In this document: positions 10,101-17,661 of the stretch, piece by piece
How positions within the stretch are numbered: the first letter of the stretch is position 1
Layout of the letters: each line of letters opens with the position of its first letter
NCBI GenBank assembly: GCA_963816795.1
Contig: CAWFLT010000012.1
Location: 248,001-312,000, forward strand
DNA length: 64,000 nucleotides
Direction of reading: 5' to 3'
DNA from: CAWFLT01 sp963816795
GTDB lineage: Bacteria; Acidobacteriota; Vicinamibacteria; Vicinamibacterales; SCN-69-37
Translations under genes and position numbers: made by a program
The notes under the pieces: model-generated
The model's input: the letters and a program-made list of their open reading frames with translations, nothing else
Database searches by the model: none
Told to the model about the DNA's origin: nothing

Positions 10101-10164
10101 GACGGGCGTGCTCGGTCCGCGGATCATCCGCTTCAACCTGACGTATTGGTTCGGGGGAAGATAG
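7162..10164 (+). CDS. TonB-dependent outer-membrane receptor with N-terminal carboxypeptidase-regulatory domain
   Basis: A 1000-residue outer-membrane protein. Signal peptide 1-25 (ends ...SSPAAAQ). A carboxypeptidase-regulatory-like beta-sandwich (about 28-110: GAAIPGATLTLTG, GVYRFPSLSVATYTLKI) is followed by a plug domain (about 120-240) and a long beta-barrel that ends in aromatic-rich FNLTYWFGG. This architecture is typical of the expanded receptor family in Acidobacteriota. The substrate is not inferable; no substrate-binding lipoprotein or polysaccharide hydrolase lies beside it. The open frame upstream of 7162 is an out-of-phase shadow of the VWA gene. Confidence 0.92.
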   Translation: MLRKPGLIGILLTLFVAFISSPAAAQVQTGSVYVKAADEQGAAIPGATLTLTGPVLPQPLTGVTDATGVYRFPSLSVATYTLKIALAGFQTVTRESVVVVQTQTTTIDFVLKVGSVAEEVTVRGETPVVDAKSANVSTNLDAKLLESTPGGKDIWNILEYKVPGLIFDTPDVGGNQAGLQRGFTARGTPNNQNVQLLNGANVGDPAAIGFSMNYYDPTSFQNIQVTTGAQDISLGTSGVSINMVTKSGTNSFSGSFLQTYQGEKTQWDNIDQSLKDAGFRPNANATELLTNTNGSAGGPMVRNRLFYFGSMNFQPIHIAVPGFPAEAPVPVQLGDTSTLDTTDIFTGTGRLTMQLNPSNRFDIYGSKQRYDKPNREAGTGVTQDSAFKEYDIDNTAQVLWSTVLSDRLFANSTVSYNNVHFPLYQKTAQQPLTDSSTNVLHRNATSSQIMFRRRLTINSNWTYYVPQLLGGRHEIKGGFDNSYTPEDVTTERVDNVNLTYRSFATSATQPAGPVQVAIFNSPTFVKRAVMNTALYVQDTYAIGRLTAIAGIRWERVEGYLPPQEHPSSEYFPSGTVINGLNVALNTGGILTQYAVPDTFAEVRNAPLWKNFAPRLSLTYDLTGRGRTVAKFSAGKYLDQIGTGTPGPNPNGAVSQRYTWNDLNGDLFFQKGNATWDGFKYVGGEFGALANNGTTIPNPNPFDTLRRRTYRNELTAGVDHELYAGVRLSVTYIFRKELDTYGSVDVAMDQWDALYTPVPIIDPGRNGITEATDGTITAYQLNPNVTVNSRNVNDDRLGPTYHGLETVVTKRYASGFALLAGYTYGRTTVEQTSLASPNALINSQGPPDGRRHLFKSTASYIFPYEITFGANLRLQSGRPITRTLAIAACTTAAPTNCLSSATTINAEPRGSEELPGLYTVDLRAGRIFRVNRQTVELSMDVYNLTNANTTFNVRTGTGETPIRVGGDPNVAQTRIATFLSPTGVLGPRIIRFNLTYWFGGR

Positions 10165-10187
10165 CGCGTCTGGTCGATCGTCTTCAG

Positions 10188-10230
10188 GACATGAAGGCAG
10201 TGAAGACGGTTCCTTCACTGCCTTCATGTC
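10188..10230. terminator. Perfect 18-bp hairpin between convergent genes
   Basis: Arms 10188-10205 and 10213-10230 (gacatgaaggcagtgaag and its exact complement) with a 7-base loop. It lies just after the TonB receptor and touches the stop codon of ypdA. Likely a bidirectional terminator, although no T-run follows. The tgaaggcagtgaag sequence resembles the ends of the repeats at about 14211-14475 and 50856-51118. Confidence 0.75.
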
Positions 10231-11237
10231 TATGAGACAGCGACTTGTCTCAGCCGTTCGGCGATCACGTTGACGACGACCTCGCCGTGGAATCGGCCGT
10301 TCTCGATGAAGATCCGGCCGCTCTGTTTACCGGCCACGAACGCGCCAATGACGTAGACGTTCGGAACGCTCGTCTCGTAGGTCTCGGGGTGATGGATCGG
10401 CGCACCCTCGATCGGATCGACGTCCGCGCCGATCAGGCGCAGCAGTGTGGTATCCGATCGATAACCCGTCAGCAGCAGCACGCCATCCGCGGCCTCGTGG
10501 CTCGGTCCGTCCGGTCCGTCGAGCCGCACGCCCTCCGGCGTGATTTCGGTCACGCGCGTCTCGAAATGTGCGCGAATCGACCCTTCCTTGATGCGATTCT
10601 CGATGTCGGGCTTGACCCAGTACTTGATGGAGTCGCCCAGCGCGGGCCCGCGGTGGACGATTGTGACCGTGGCGCCGTTGCGGAAGAGATCCAGGGCGGC
10701 CTCTGCCGCCGAGTTCTTGCCGCCGACAATGACGACGTGGCGGCGGTAGAAGGGATGCGGCTCGCGATAGTAGTGCGAGACGTGTGGCAGGTCCTCACCG
10801 GGAATCCCGAGGCGATTCGGCACGTCGTAGGCGCCGGCCGCGATTACCAGCGCGCGCGTCGTCCTCGTCACCGGCGGCCGTCCGGACGGCTTCGAGGTGA
10901 CGGCGAAGTGACCGTCGGACTCCCGCGTGATCTCCGTCACGGGCTCGTAGAGCGCGACGTCAAGCGCAAACGTGTCCGTCACGCGACGGTAGTAGCGAAG
11001 CGCTTCGTGACGCGTCGGCTTGTCGTACGGACTGACGAACGGCAGCCCGCCGATCTCGAGCAACTCCGGCGTGGTGAAGAACACCATGTCGGTCGGGTAA
11101 TGAATCAGCGAATTGACGAGCGCGCCCTTTTCGACCACGAGATACCGCAACCCGCGCCGCTTGGCCGCAATCGCCGCCGCCAGCCCCGCTGGCCCGGCAC
11201 CGATAATCAACAGATCGAGACTTCCGGCTTCGCTCAT
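10230..11237 (-). CDS. ypdA: YpdA-type FAD/NAD(P)-dependent oxidoreductase (putative bacillithiol disulfide reductase)
   Basis: A 335-residue flavoprotein. FAD-binding GAGPAGLAAAIAA near residue 14 and NAD(P)-binding VIVGGKNSAAEAALD near 175, without the CxxC of thioredoxin reductases. The segment YPTDMVFFTTPELLEIGG is characteristic of YpdA, which reduces bacillithiol disulfide in organisms that use this thiol. Start taken at ATG 11237 (MSEAGSLDL). A longer open frame to 11261 would only add residues encoded by the 8-bp tandem repeat. No bacillithiol biosynthesis gene is in the window. Confidence 0.88.
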   Translation of the reverse strand: MSEAGSLDLLIIGAGPAGLAAAIAAKRRGLRYLVVEKGALVNSLIHYPTDMVFFTTPELLEIGGLPFVSPYDKPTRHEALRYYRRVTDTFALDVALYEPVTEITRESDGHFAVTSKPSGRPPVTRTTRALVIAAGAYDVPNRLGIPGEDLPHVSHYYREPHPFYRRHVVIVGGKNSAAEAALDLFRNGATVTIVHRGPALGDSIKYWVKPDIENRIKEGSIRAHFETRVTEITPEGVRLDGPDGPSHEAADGVLLLTGYRSDTTLLRLIGADVDPIEGAPIHHPETYETSVPNVYVIGAFVAGKQSGRIFIENGRFHGEVVVNVIAERLRQVAVS

Positions 11238-11282
11238 TGCCCCATTGCCCCATTGCCCCATTGCCTCATTGCCCCATTGCCA
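11235..11282. repeat. Six tandem copies of the 8-mer cattgccc
   Basis: Six units, one with a t for c. The array overlaps the ypdA ATG and fills the short gap to the next gene. Because 8 is not a multiple of three, unit gain or loss would move any start read within it. Confidence 0.85.
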
Positions 11283-11287
11283 ATGAG

Positions 11288-11914
11288 CTACCTCGGGATG
11301 TATTCCACTCTCAGGTTACTGACGATGGCGATCGGGCGGGCGGCGTTTTCGTACACCGCGCTGCCATCCTTGGTCGTCGCCTCGAGCCGGACCCCAACGA
11401 TGCCGACCGTGTCGACGCCCGCCGGGACGACGACCTTCACCGCCTGAGGCTGACCGGGAGCGACGGCCTTCAGCCCGGTGGGGCGCCCGCCGCCGCCGAT
11501 GCGGTCGAAGAGGTCCTGGGCCGTACGGTACTCCTGCAGGACGGCGGCGCGGCCAATCACCTGTCCGTTCGGGCGCACGACCGCCGCCAGCGCCGCGTAT
11601 TTGACGAACGCCTGGCCCGGGTCGACGACGCCGGCCATGACGGTAAACCGGTTGTGCAGGTCGAACATGACCGTCGCCGGGCCGGTACGCGGCGGAATCT
11701 TGACCGACACGCTGCCGCTGCCGGTGGCCGCAATCATCACGTCGCAGAATTGACGTTTGCTCTTGACCCCGAGTCCCAGATCGGCGGCACAGCTGAGCTC
11801 CGTCGTGAGCTGGCGGTCGCTGCTCTTCGTGCCCGCCTTGCCGCCGCGCTGCGCCTCGACCGCCCCGGAAAGCACCGACGTGACAATGGCCACGATCGCG
11901 ATTCGCCGAATCAT
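11288..11914 (-). CDS. Secreted protein of unknown function
   Basis: A 208-residue protein with a signal peptide (MIRRIAIVAIVTSVLSGAVEAQ). The mature part appears beta-rich and contains one possible disulfide pair (SCAADLG...FCDVM). No catalytic motif recognised. Start set at 11914 by the signal peptide. It precedes ypdA on the same strand with a repeat-filled gap of about 50 bp. Divergent from the BtuF-like gene. Confidence 0.7.
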   Translation of the reverse strand: MIRRIAIVAIVTSVLSGAVEAQRGGKAGTKSSDRQLTTELSCAADLGLGVKSKRQFCDVMIAATGSGSVSVKIPPRTGPATVMFDLHNRFTVMAGVVDPGQAFVKYAALAAVVRPNGQVIGRAAVLQEYRTAQDLFDRIGGGGRPTGLKAVAPGQPQAVKVVVPAGVDTVGIVGVRLEATTKDGSAVYENAARPIAIVSNLRVEYIPR

Positions 11915-11949
11915 CTCGTCGAGTATATCGAACGAGCTACGATCGACGC

Positions 11950-12774
11950 GTGGCCACGTACCCGCAGCGCATTGTCTGTCTGACAGAAGAGACGACCGAG
12001 ACGCTGTACCGGCTCGGGGCCGGTGACCGGGTGGTTGGCGTGTCGGGATACACGGCACGGCCACCGGAGGCTCGCCAGAAACCCAGGGTGTCGGCGTTTT
12101 TGAACGCGCGATTCGACAAGATCGACGCGCTGCGCCCCGACCTGATCCTGGCGTTCTCCGATCTGCAGGCGACGCTCTCGGCCGAGCTGATTCGTCGCGG
12201 CTATACCGTCGTGGCCTTCAATCAGCGGAGCGTCGCCGAGATCCTGCAGATGATCCGGATCCTTGGCGGCATCGTGGGTCTGGCCGCACGGGCCGAGGCG
12301 CTTGCCGACGAGCTGGAGGGCGGGCTCGACGCCATCCGCATCTCGGCGGCCCGGTTCGCTCACCGCCCTCGCGTGTTCTTCGAGGAGTGGGACGACCCGT
12401 TGATCTCGGGCATTCGCTGGGTCGAGGAGCTGGTCGAGGTCGCCGGCGGCACGCCGGTGTTCCCGCAGTTGCGCGGCGCCTCGCTGGCCAAGGACCGCAT
12501 CGTGACGCCCGATGCCGTGCGCGCGGAGGCTCCGGACGTGATCCTGGCGTCGTGGTGCGGCAAGAAAGTCCGCCCGGAGCGCATTGCCGGGCGTCAGGGA
12601 TGGCAGGAGATCCCGGCGGTACGAGACGGCCAGATCCACGAGATCAAGTCGACCTACATTCTTCAACCGGGCCCGGCCGCGCTCACCGAGGGCGTGCGCC
12701 AGATTCACGCGCTGTTGTGCCGGATGACCGGCGTGTCTCCCGATCCGTCAGTCGCACCCGAACATCTCGCCTGA
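11950..12774 (+). CDS. Periplasmic-binding-fold protein, BtuF/cobalamin-binding-like, without signal peptide
   Basis: A 274-residue protein of the helical-backbone metal/cobalamin binding family: RIVCLTEETTETLYRLGAGDRVVGVSGY, then PDLILAFSDLQ, FFEEWDDPLISGIRWVEELVEVAGG and DVILASWCGKK. It starts with GTG at 11950, immediately before the conserved domain, with no leader peptide or lipobox. It is therefore either cytoplasmic or has its leader elsewhere. No ABC permease or ATPase for cobalamin is adjacent. The fold is well supported; the ligand is inferred. Confidence 0.8.
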   Translation: MATYPQRIVCLTEETTETLYRLGAGDRVVGVSGYTARPPEARQKPRVSAFLNARFDKIDALRPDLILAFSDLQATLSAELIRRGYTVVAFNQRSVAEILQMIRILGGIVGLAARAEALADELEGGLDAIRISAARFAHRPRVFFEEWDDPLISGIRWVEELVEVAGGTPVFPQLRGASLAKDRIVTPDAVRAEAPDVILASWCGKKVRPERIAGRQGWQEIPAVRDGQIHEIKSTYILQPGPAALTEGVRQIHALLCRMTGVSPDPSVAPEHLA

Positions 12775-12836
12775 CTAGAGCCGTTTGCACAACGTCGACG
12801 CCGGGATGATCGCTATAGCAATGTGTAAACCGCGAG

Positions 12837-13430
12837 TCAGTCGAATTCGGCTGCCATCGCACTCGGGTGGGGCGCTGGGAGCGGGTCGCGCGAGCGAATC
12901 AGCGAGAGGAACTCGGAGCGCGTCCGAGCGTCGTGATGAAACACGCCGCGCATCGCGCTCGTCACCGTCAGCGAATTCTGTTTCTCGACGCCTCGCATCG
13001 CCATACACAGATGGGTCGCTTCGAGCACCACGGCTACGCCAAGCGGGTGGACCTTCGCGTCGATCGTTTCCGCAATCTGTGACGTCAGCCGCTCCTGGAC
13101 CTGGAGCCGGCGCGCGAACGCCTCGACGATGCGCGGCAGCTTGCTGAGGCCGATGACGCGGCCGTCCGGGATGTAGGCGAGATGACACTTGCCGAAGAAC
13201 GGCAGCATGTGATGCTCGCACAGGCTGTAGAAGTCGACGTCCCGGACGATCACCATCTCGTTATACTCGACCGTGAACAGCGCATCGTTGATGACGCGGT
13301 CGAGGTCGGTGGTGTATCCGCTGGTCAGGAACTTCAGGGACTGTTCAACACGACGCGGGGTCTCGCGCAAGCCGTCGCGGCCGGGGTCTTCGCCAAGCTC
13401 CGACAGCAGGCGCTTGATGATCTCCTGCAT
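12837..13430 (-). CDS. folE: GTP cyclohydrolase I
   Basis: A 197-residue enzyme converting GTP to 7,8-dihydroneopterin triphosphate, the first step of folate/tetrahydropterin synthesis. Zinc and active-site motifs CEHHMLPFFGKCHLAYIP and THLCMAMRGV are present, with YTTDL...DALF upstream. Start chosen at ATG 13430 (MQEIIKRLL). Its start codon overlaps the start of the divergent TPR gene (CATG), so each promoter must lie in the neighbour's coding region unless the TPR start is wrong. Confidence 0.95.
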   Translation of the reverse strand: MQEIIKRLLSELGEDPGRDGLRETPRRVEQSLKFLTSGYTTDLDRVINDALFTVEYNEMVIVRDVDFYSLCEHHMLPFFGKCHLAYIPDGRVIGLSKLPRIVEAFARRLQVQERLTSQIAETIDAKVHPLGVAVVLEATHLCMAMRGVEKQNSLTVTSAMRGVFHHDARTRSEFLSLIRSRDPLPAPHPSAMAAEFD

Positions 13431-14136
13431 GTCCGCATTGTATCTCGCGGTCCACGCGGCGGGTCCGGCCGGGTGGGCGCAGGCCATCGATCCTGATGCG
13501 TTGTATCAACAGCGCGAGAATCTGGCCCTGGCGCAGCAGGCGTCCGACGTGTGGGCGAGTCGCGCGGCCAGCGGGCGCGACTTCGAGGCCGCCTGGAAGC
13601 TGGCACGAGCGTCTTACTGGCTGGGCACACAGCTGCCGGAACGAGACCGCCGCGCGGCGCTCGACCGCGGCGTCAAGGCCGGCGAGCTTGCGACGAAGAT
13701 CGATGCCACCAAGCCCGAGGGACATTTCTGGCTGGCGGCCAACATGGGCACGCTCGCGGAGTCCTACGGGCTGACACAGGGGATCAAGTACCGCGGCCGG
13801 ATCAAAGACGCGCTCCTCCGGGTGCTGGCCATCAACCCGGCGTGGATGCAGGGATCCGCCGACCGGGCGCTCGGCTGGTGGTATCACAAGGTGCCGGGCC
13901 TCTTCGGCGGGAGCGAGGCGACGGCCGAACAACACCTGCGCAAGGCCCTCGCCTACAATCCGCGCAGTACGGCCACGCTGTTCTTTCTCTCCGAAGTCGT
14001 GGCCGAGCGCGGCCGCAAGGCCGAAGCGCGGACGCTGCTCCAACAGGTACTCGATGCGCCCATCGATCCCGACTGGGCGCCGGAAGATCGCGACTTCAAA
14101 CGCCGCGCGGAAGCCGCCATCAAGGCGATGAAATAG
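13429..14136 (+). CDS. TPR protein resembling TRAP-transporter TatT component
   Basis: About 235 residues. A short hydrophobic leader (MSALYLAVHAAGPAGWAQA) is followed by TPR-like helices with the signature GHFWLAANMGTLAESYG, INPAWMQGSADRALGWWYHKVPGLFGG and HLRKALAYNP. This matches the TatT family, periplasmic TPR proteins sometimes tied to TRAP transporters. No TRAP membrane subunits are nearby. The ATG at 13429 overlaps folE's ATG; TTG at 13438 is an alternative start. Confidence 0.75.
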   Translation: MSALYLAVHAAGPAGWAQAIDPDALYQQRENLALAQQASDVWASRAASGRDFEAAWKLARASYWLGTQLPERDRRAALDRGVKAGELATKIDATKPEGHFWLAANMGTLAESYGLTQGIKYRGRIKDALLRVLAINPAWMQGSADRALGWWYHKVPGLFGGSEATAEQHLRKALAYNPRSTATLFFLSEVVAERGRKAEARTLLQQVLDAPIDPDWAPEDRDFKRRAEAAIKAMK

Positions 14137-14509
14137 TCACGCGCGAACCCCGGACCCAGCTCACGTCCGGGTCGAACGCCGCTAGATAGCGCGCCGTCGA
14201 ATCAGAAAACATCTACCGTGAAGGCGTGAAGGGTTGAAGACGGTTTGGGGGAAGGTCAAGTTCCCGGATCAGGAACTGACGCAGGTCCGGTGGTGAAGCG
14301 GACGAAGACAACCGACATTGCGATCGCGGAAGATCAGAATGCAGCGAGACGGCCTTCATGCGCTTCGCAAGCGGACAGCGTGTCGCGGCAACAAGCTCTG
14401 ACGCCCGAGTTGACGCGGCCAGCAAAAACCTTTCGTTAGCTTTTCTTCACGACCTTCACGTTGAGCTTTTTTGGGCGGGTATACCGGCGTGATCCGCGCC
14501 CGGCACGCG
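14137..14509. repeat. 373-bp intergenic stretch with repeat-like ends
   Basis: No convincing gene. At its left is ccgtgaaggcgtgaaggg (about 14216) and at its right the inverted form cttcacgaccttcacgttg followed by agctttttt (about 14448-14471). The right end matches the right end of the 50856-51118 element (cttcacgtgcttcatgttgaggtttttt). A weak minus-strand frame (14213-14425) shows a faint likeness to four-helix-bundle (S23/IVP) proteins but is not callable. Sits between convergent genes; the T-run could terminate transcription on the plus strand. Confidence 0.55.
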
Positions 14510-15358
14510 TCAGTACTTATAAAACCCCTCGCCCGCCTTGCGCCCGGTCCTGCCCGCCAGCACCATGCGCTTCAGCAGCGGCGGCGCCGCGAACATCGGA
14601 TCCTTGTATTCGTCGAACATGATGTTCGCGATGTAGTACGTCGTGTCGAGCCCCACGAAGTCGAGCAGCGTCAGCGGTCCCATCGGATGGCCGCAACCGA
14701 GCTTCATCCCCTTGTCGATGTCTTCGACCGAGCCGAGGCCGCGCTCGTAGCAGCGAATCGCGTCGAGCAGGTACGGCACCAGCAGGCGATTGACGATGAA
14801 GCCCGGCTTGTCGGGCGCAGTGATTGGCTCCTTGCCGAGCGACAGCGAAAAGGCGAACAGCGACTGGTACGTCGCGTCCGAGGTCGTGAGCGCGCGAACG
14901 ACCTCGACCAGCTTCATCAGCGGCACCGGATTGAAGAAATGCAGGCCGCCAAACCGGTCGGGGCGCCGCGTGCGCGCGGCGAGCTCAGTGACGCAGAGCG
15001 ACGACGTGTTGGAGGCCAGGATCGTGTGCTCGCCAACGACCGCTTCAACCGCGCCGTAGGCGGCAGCTTTGTCGTCGAGGTTCTCGATGATCGCTTCGAT
15101 CACCAGGTCGCAGGCCTTGAGTCCACCCACGTCCGTCGTCCCGGTCAGGTTGCCGAGCGTCTTGTCCCGGTCCTCAGCGGTGACCTTCCCCTTCGCGACG
15201 CCGTCGTCGAGAAACTTCCGGATTCGGCCGAGGCCTTTGTCGAGTAGTGCCTGGCTGGTCTCACGAACGATGGTCTTGTACCCCGACGCCGCCGCGACTT
15301 GCGCGATCCCAGCGCCCATCAGGCCGCAGCCAAGGACACCGACGGTCTTGATCTCCAT
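14510..15358 (-). CDS. 3-hydroxybutyryl-CoA dehydrogenase
   Basis: A 282-residue NAD(P)-dependent enzyme interconverting acetoacetyl-CoA and 3-hydroxybutyryl-CoA. Rossmann motif GVLGCGLMGAGIAQVAA at the N terminus, catalytic motifs NTSSL and GGLHFFNPVPLMKLVE, C-terminal dimer domain with GHPMGPLTLLDFVGLDT. Length is typical. It lies at the 3' end of a minus-strand cluster with two thiolases, consistent with fatty-acid or butyrate/PHB-type metabolism. Frame intact. Confidence 0.93.
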   Translation of the reverse strand: MEIKTVGVLGCGLMGAGIAQVAAASGYKTIVRETSQALLDKGLGRIRKFLDDGVAKGKVTAEDRDKTLGNLTGTTDVGGLKACDLVIEAIIENLDDKAAAYGAVEAVVGEHTILASNTSSLCVTELAARTRRPDRFGGLHFFNPVPLMKLVEVVRALTTSDATYQSLFAFSLSLGKEPITAPDKPGFIVNRLLVPYLLDAIRCYERGLGSVEDIDKGMKLGCGHPMGPLTLLDFVGLDTTYYIANIMFDEYKDPMFAAPPLLKRMVLAGRTGRKAGEGFYKY

Positions 15359-15372
15359 GAATACCTCGTCGT

Positions 15373-15412
15373 CGTTAACTTCGAACTTCGAAGTTCGAAC
15401 TTCGAAGTTTGC
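15373..15412. repeat. cttcgaa micro-repeat cluster between hydroxyacyl-CoA dehydrogenase and thiolase
   Basis: Alternating acttcgaactt/aagttcgaag units in both orientations, self-complementary over about 30 bp, sitting in the 54-bp gap. The same motif recurs at about 53278-53310. Confidence 0.75.
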
Positions 15413-16593
15413 TCACAGTCTTTCCACTATCGCCGCAATCCCCTGTCCTCCGCCGATGCACGCGGTGGCGAGGCCGTACCTCTTGCCGCGGCGGCCGAGC
15501 TCCAGCGTGAGCGTCAGCAGCAGCCGCGTTCCGGTCATGCCGAGCGGATGGCCGAGGGCAATCGCGCCGCCGTTGACGTTCGTCTTTTCCCGATCGAGTC
15601 CGAGCTCCTGCTCGACCGCGAGGTACTGCCCGGCGAACGCCTCGTTGACCTCGATCAGATCGATCTGATCCAGCGAGAGTCCGGCGCGTTCGAGCGCCTT
15701 GCGCGTGGCGGGCGCCGGGCCCATGCCCATGTACGACGGATCGACGCCGACCGCGGCCCACGTGACCAGTCGCGCCAGCGGCTTCAGGCCGCGACCGGCG
15801 ACCGCCTCGCCGGAGGCGAGAAGCAGCGCGGCGCCGCCGTCGACGATGCCGCTGGCGTTGCCGGCGGTGACGGTGCCGTCTTTGGAGAACGCCGCCGGCA
15901 GTTTCGCCAGACCCTCGAGCGTCGTGTCTGGCCGCAGGTGATCGTCGCGGTCGACCATCGTCACGCCCTTGCGCGCCTTGATCTCGACCGGCACGACCTC
16001 GTCAGCGAACCGGCCGGCGGCCCAGGCGGCCGACGCCGCCTGCTGGCTGCGCAGCGCGAACTGATCCTGCTCCTCGCGCGAGATGTCGTACTTCGCCGCG
16101 CACTTCTCGGCCGTCTGCGCCATGAACAGGCCGCAGTACGGATCGAGCAGCGCTTCGTACAGCGAGTCTTCGAGCTTGCCCTGGTTGAGGCGCGAGCCCC
16201 GAACGCAGCCCGCGCATGACGTGCGGCGCCTGGCTCATGCTCTCGATGCCGCCGGCGAGCACGATCTCCGCCTCGCCGAGCTGAATCAGCTGCGCGCCGC
16301 TGACCGCGGCCTGAATGCCGGAGCCGCACAGTCGGTTCACCGTGAGCGCCGGCACCTCGATCGGCACGCCGGCCTTGAGCGCGACGTGGCGCGCGCCGTA
16401 GATGGCGTCGCTGCTCGTCTGCATCACGTTGCCGACGACGGCGTGATCGACCCAGTCGGGCTTCACGCCGGTCCGCTGCGAAGGCGGCCCGCGCGGCAAT
16501 CGCGCCCAGTTCGAGCGCCGACACGTCCTTCAGCGCGCCGCTGTACTCGGTCATCGGCGTCCGCGCGCCGCCAAGGATGAATACGTCTCTCAT
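15413..16593 (-). CDS. Acetyl-CoA acetyltransferase (thiolase), two frameshifts
   Basis: Thiolase of about 390 residues. All catalytic motifs are present across frames: nucleophilic Cys in VNRLCGSGIQA, His in GGAIALGHPLGMTG, Cys in ATACIGGGQG. Start is ATG 16593 (MRDVFILGGARTP). Single-base indels near 16482 (between AARAAF and RTGVKPD) and near 16199 (extra c in gagccccgaac) break the frame; the protein is otherwise complete, so these look like consensus errors. The start overlaps the stop of the upstream dehydrogenase (ATGA), so the genes are coupled. Confidence 0.85.
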
Positions 16594-17652
16594 GACACCC
16601 CTCGTCTGACTCGTGCGGCGACGCGCGTCGCCGACCTCTCGCGTGCCCAGCGCGCCGCCGATGTCGCTGGTCGTCTCGCCGGCGTGGACGGCGGCTTCGA
16701 CCGCCGCCTCGATCCGCTGCGCGTCGTCGGTGCGGCCGAGCGTCTCGAGCATGAGCGCCGCCGACAGGATCGCGCCCATCGGGTTGGCGACGTTCTTCCC
16801 GGCGAGTGGCGGCGCCGATCCGTGCACGGGCTCGAAGAGCGACGTCCGCCCGGGATGAATGTTGCCCGACGCCGCCATGCCCAGGCCGCCCTGCAGCGCG
16901 CCGCCGATGTCGGTGACGATGTCGCCGAACAGATTGTTGGTGACGATCACCTGAAACTGACCGGGATCCTTGATCATGAACATCGCGAGCGCGTCGATGT
17001 ACATGTGCGTCGGGCTGAATCTCCGGATACTCCGCCGCGACCTCTTTGAACACGCGCTGCCAGAGCGCGTGCCCCTGCGTCATCGCATTGCTCTTGTCGG
17101 CCATGCAGACGCGCGTGAGGCCCTGCGTGCGGGCGAACTCGAACGCGTGCCGGATGATGCGATCGACGCCCTTGAAGGTGTTGATCTCTTCCTGCACCGC
17201 GATCTCGTCGGGGGTGCCGGCCTTGAACCGGCCGCCGACGCTGACGTACACGCCTTCGGTGTTCTCGCGGAACACGACGAAGTTCACGTCGTTCCGGCCG
17301 CGGTCCTTGAGCGGACAAAGCCGATCGTCGAGCAGGCGCACCGGACGGTAGTTGACGTAGAGATCGAGCTCGAAGCGCGTGCCGAGCAGGATGTCGCGCG
17401 CGTGCCGGTTGTCGGGCACGCGCGGATCGCCGAGCGCGCCGAGCAGGATGGCGTCGAACTCGTCGCGCAGCATCGCGTAGCCATTCGGGCGGAATGGTCA
17501 CGCCCGTCTGCAGGTAGTGAGTCGGCGCTCCACGGCAGCTCGACGAGCGTCGATCGACCGTCCCGCGACCTCGCGATCGCGCGGAGCACTTTCACCGCCT
17601 CAGCGGTGACGTCCTTGCCGATGCCGTCTCCGGGGATAACTGCAACACGCAC
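16590..17652 (-). CDS. 3-isopropylmalate dehydrogenase-type (LeuB/isocitrate family) dehydrogenase, frameshifted
   Basis: Beta-decarboxylating dehydrogenase starting at GTG 17652 (MRVAVIPGDGIGKDV). Conserved parts include FDAILLGALGDPRVPD, NFVVFRENTEGVYV, CMADKSNAMTQGH, NNLFGDIVTDIGGALQGGLGMAASGNI and EPVHGSAPPLAGKNVANP. The GDP-R-VPD and tartrate/isopropylmalate-like features make LeuB the nearest label, but other members of the family are possible, and its position between thiolases is unusual for leucine synthesis. Single-base indels near 17520, 17489, 17018 and 16630. With the last corrected it ends at TGA 16590-16592, overlapping the thiolase ATG. Confidence 0.8.
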
Positions 17653-17661
17653 AGCCGATAA

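Noticed and set aside
14213..14425. Minus-strand frame with faint four-helix-bundle (S23/IVP) likeness
   Set aside because: Only a few positions agree, there is no proper start or ribosome site, and the frame is short. At best a decayed relic.
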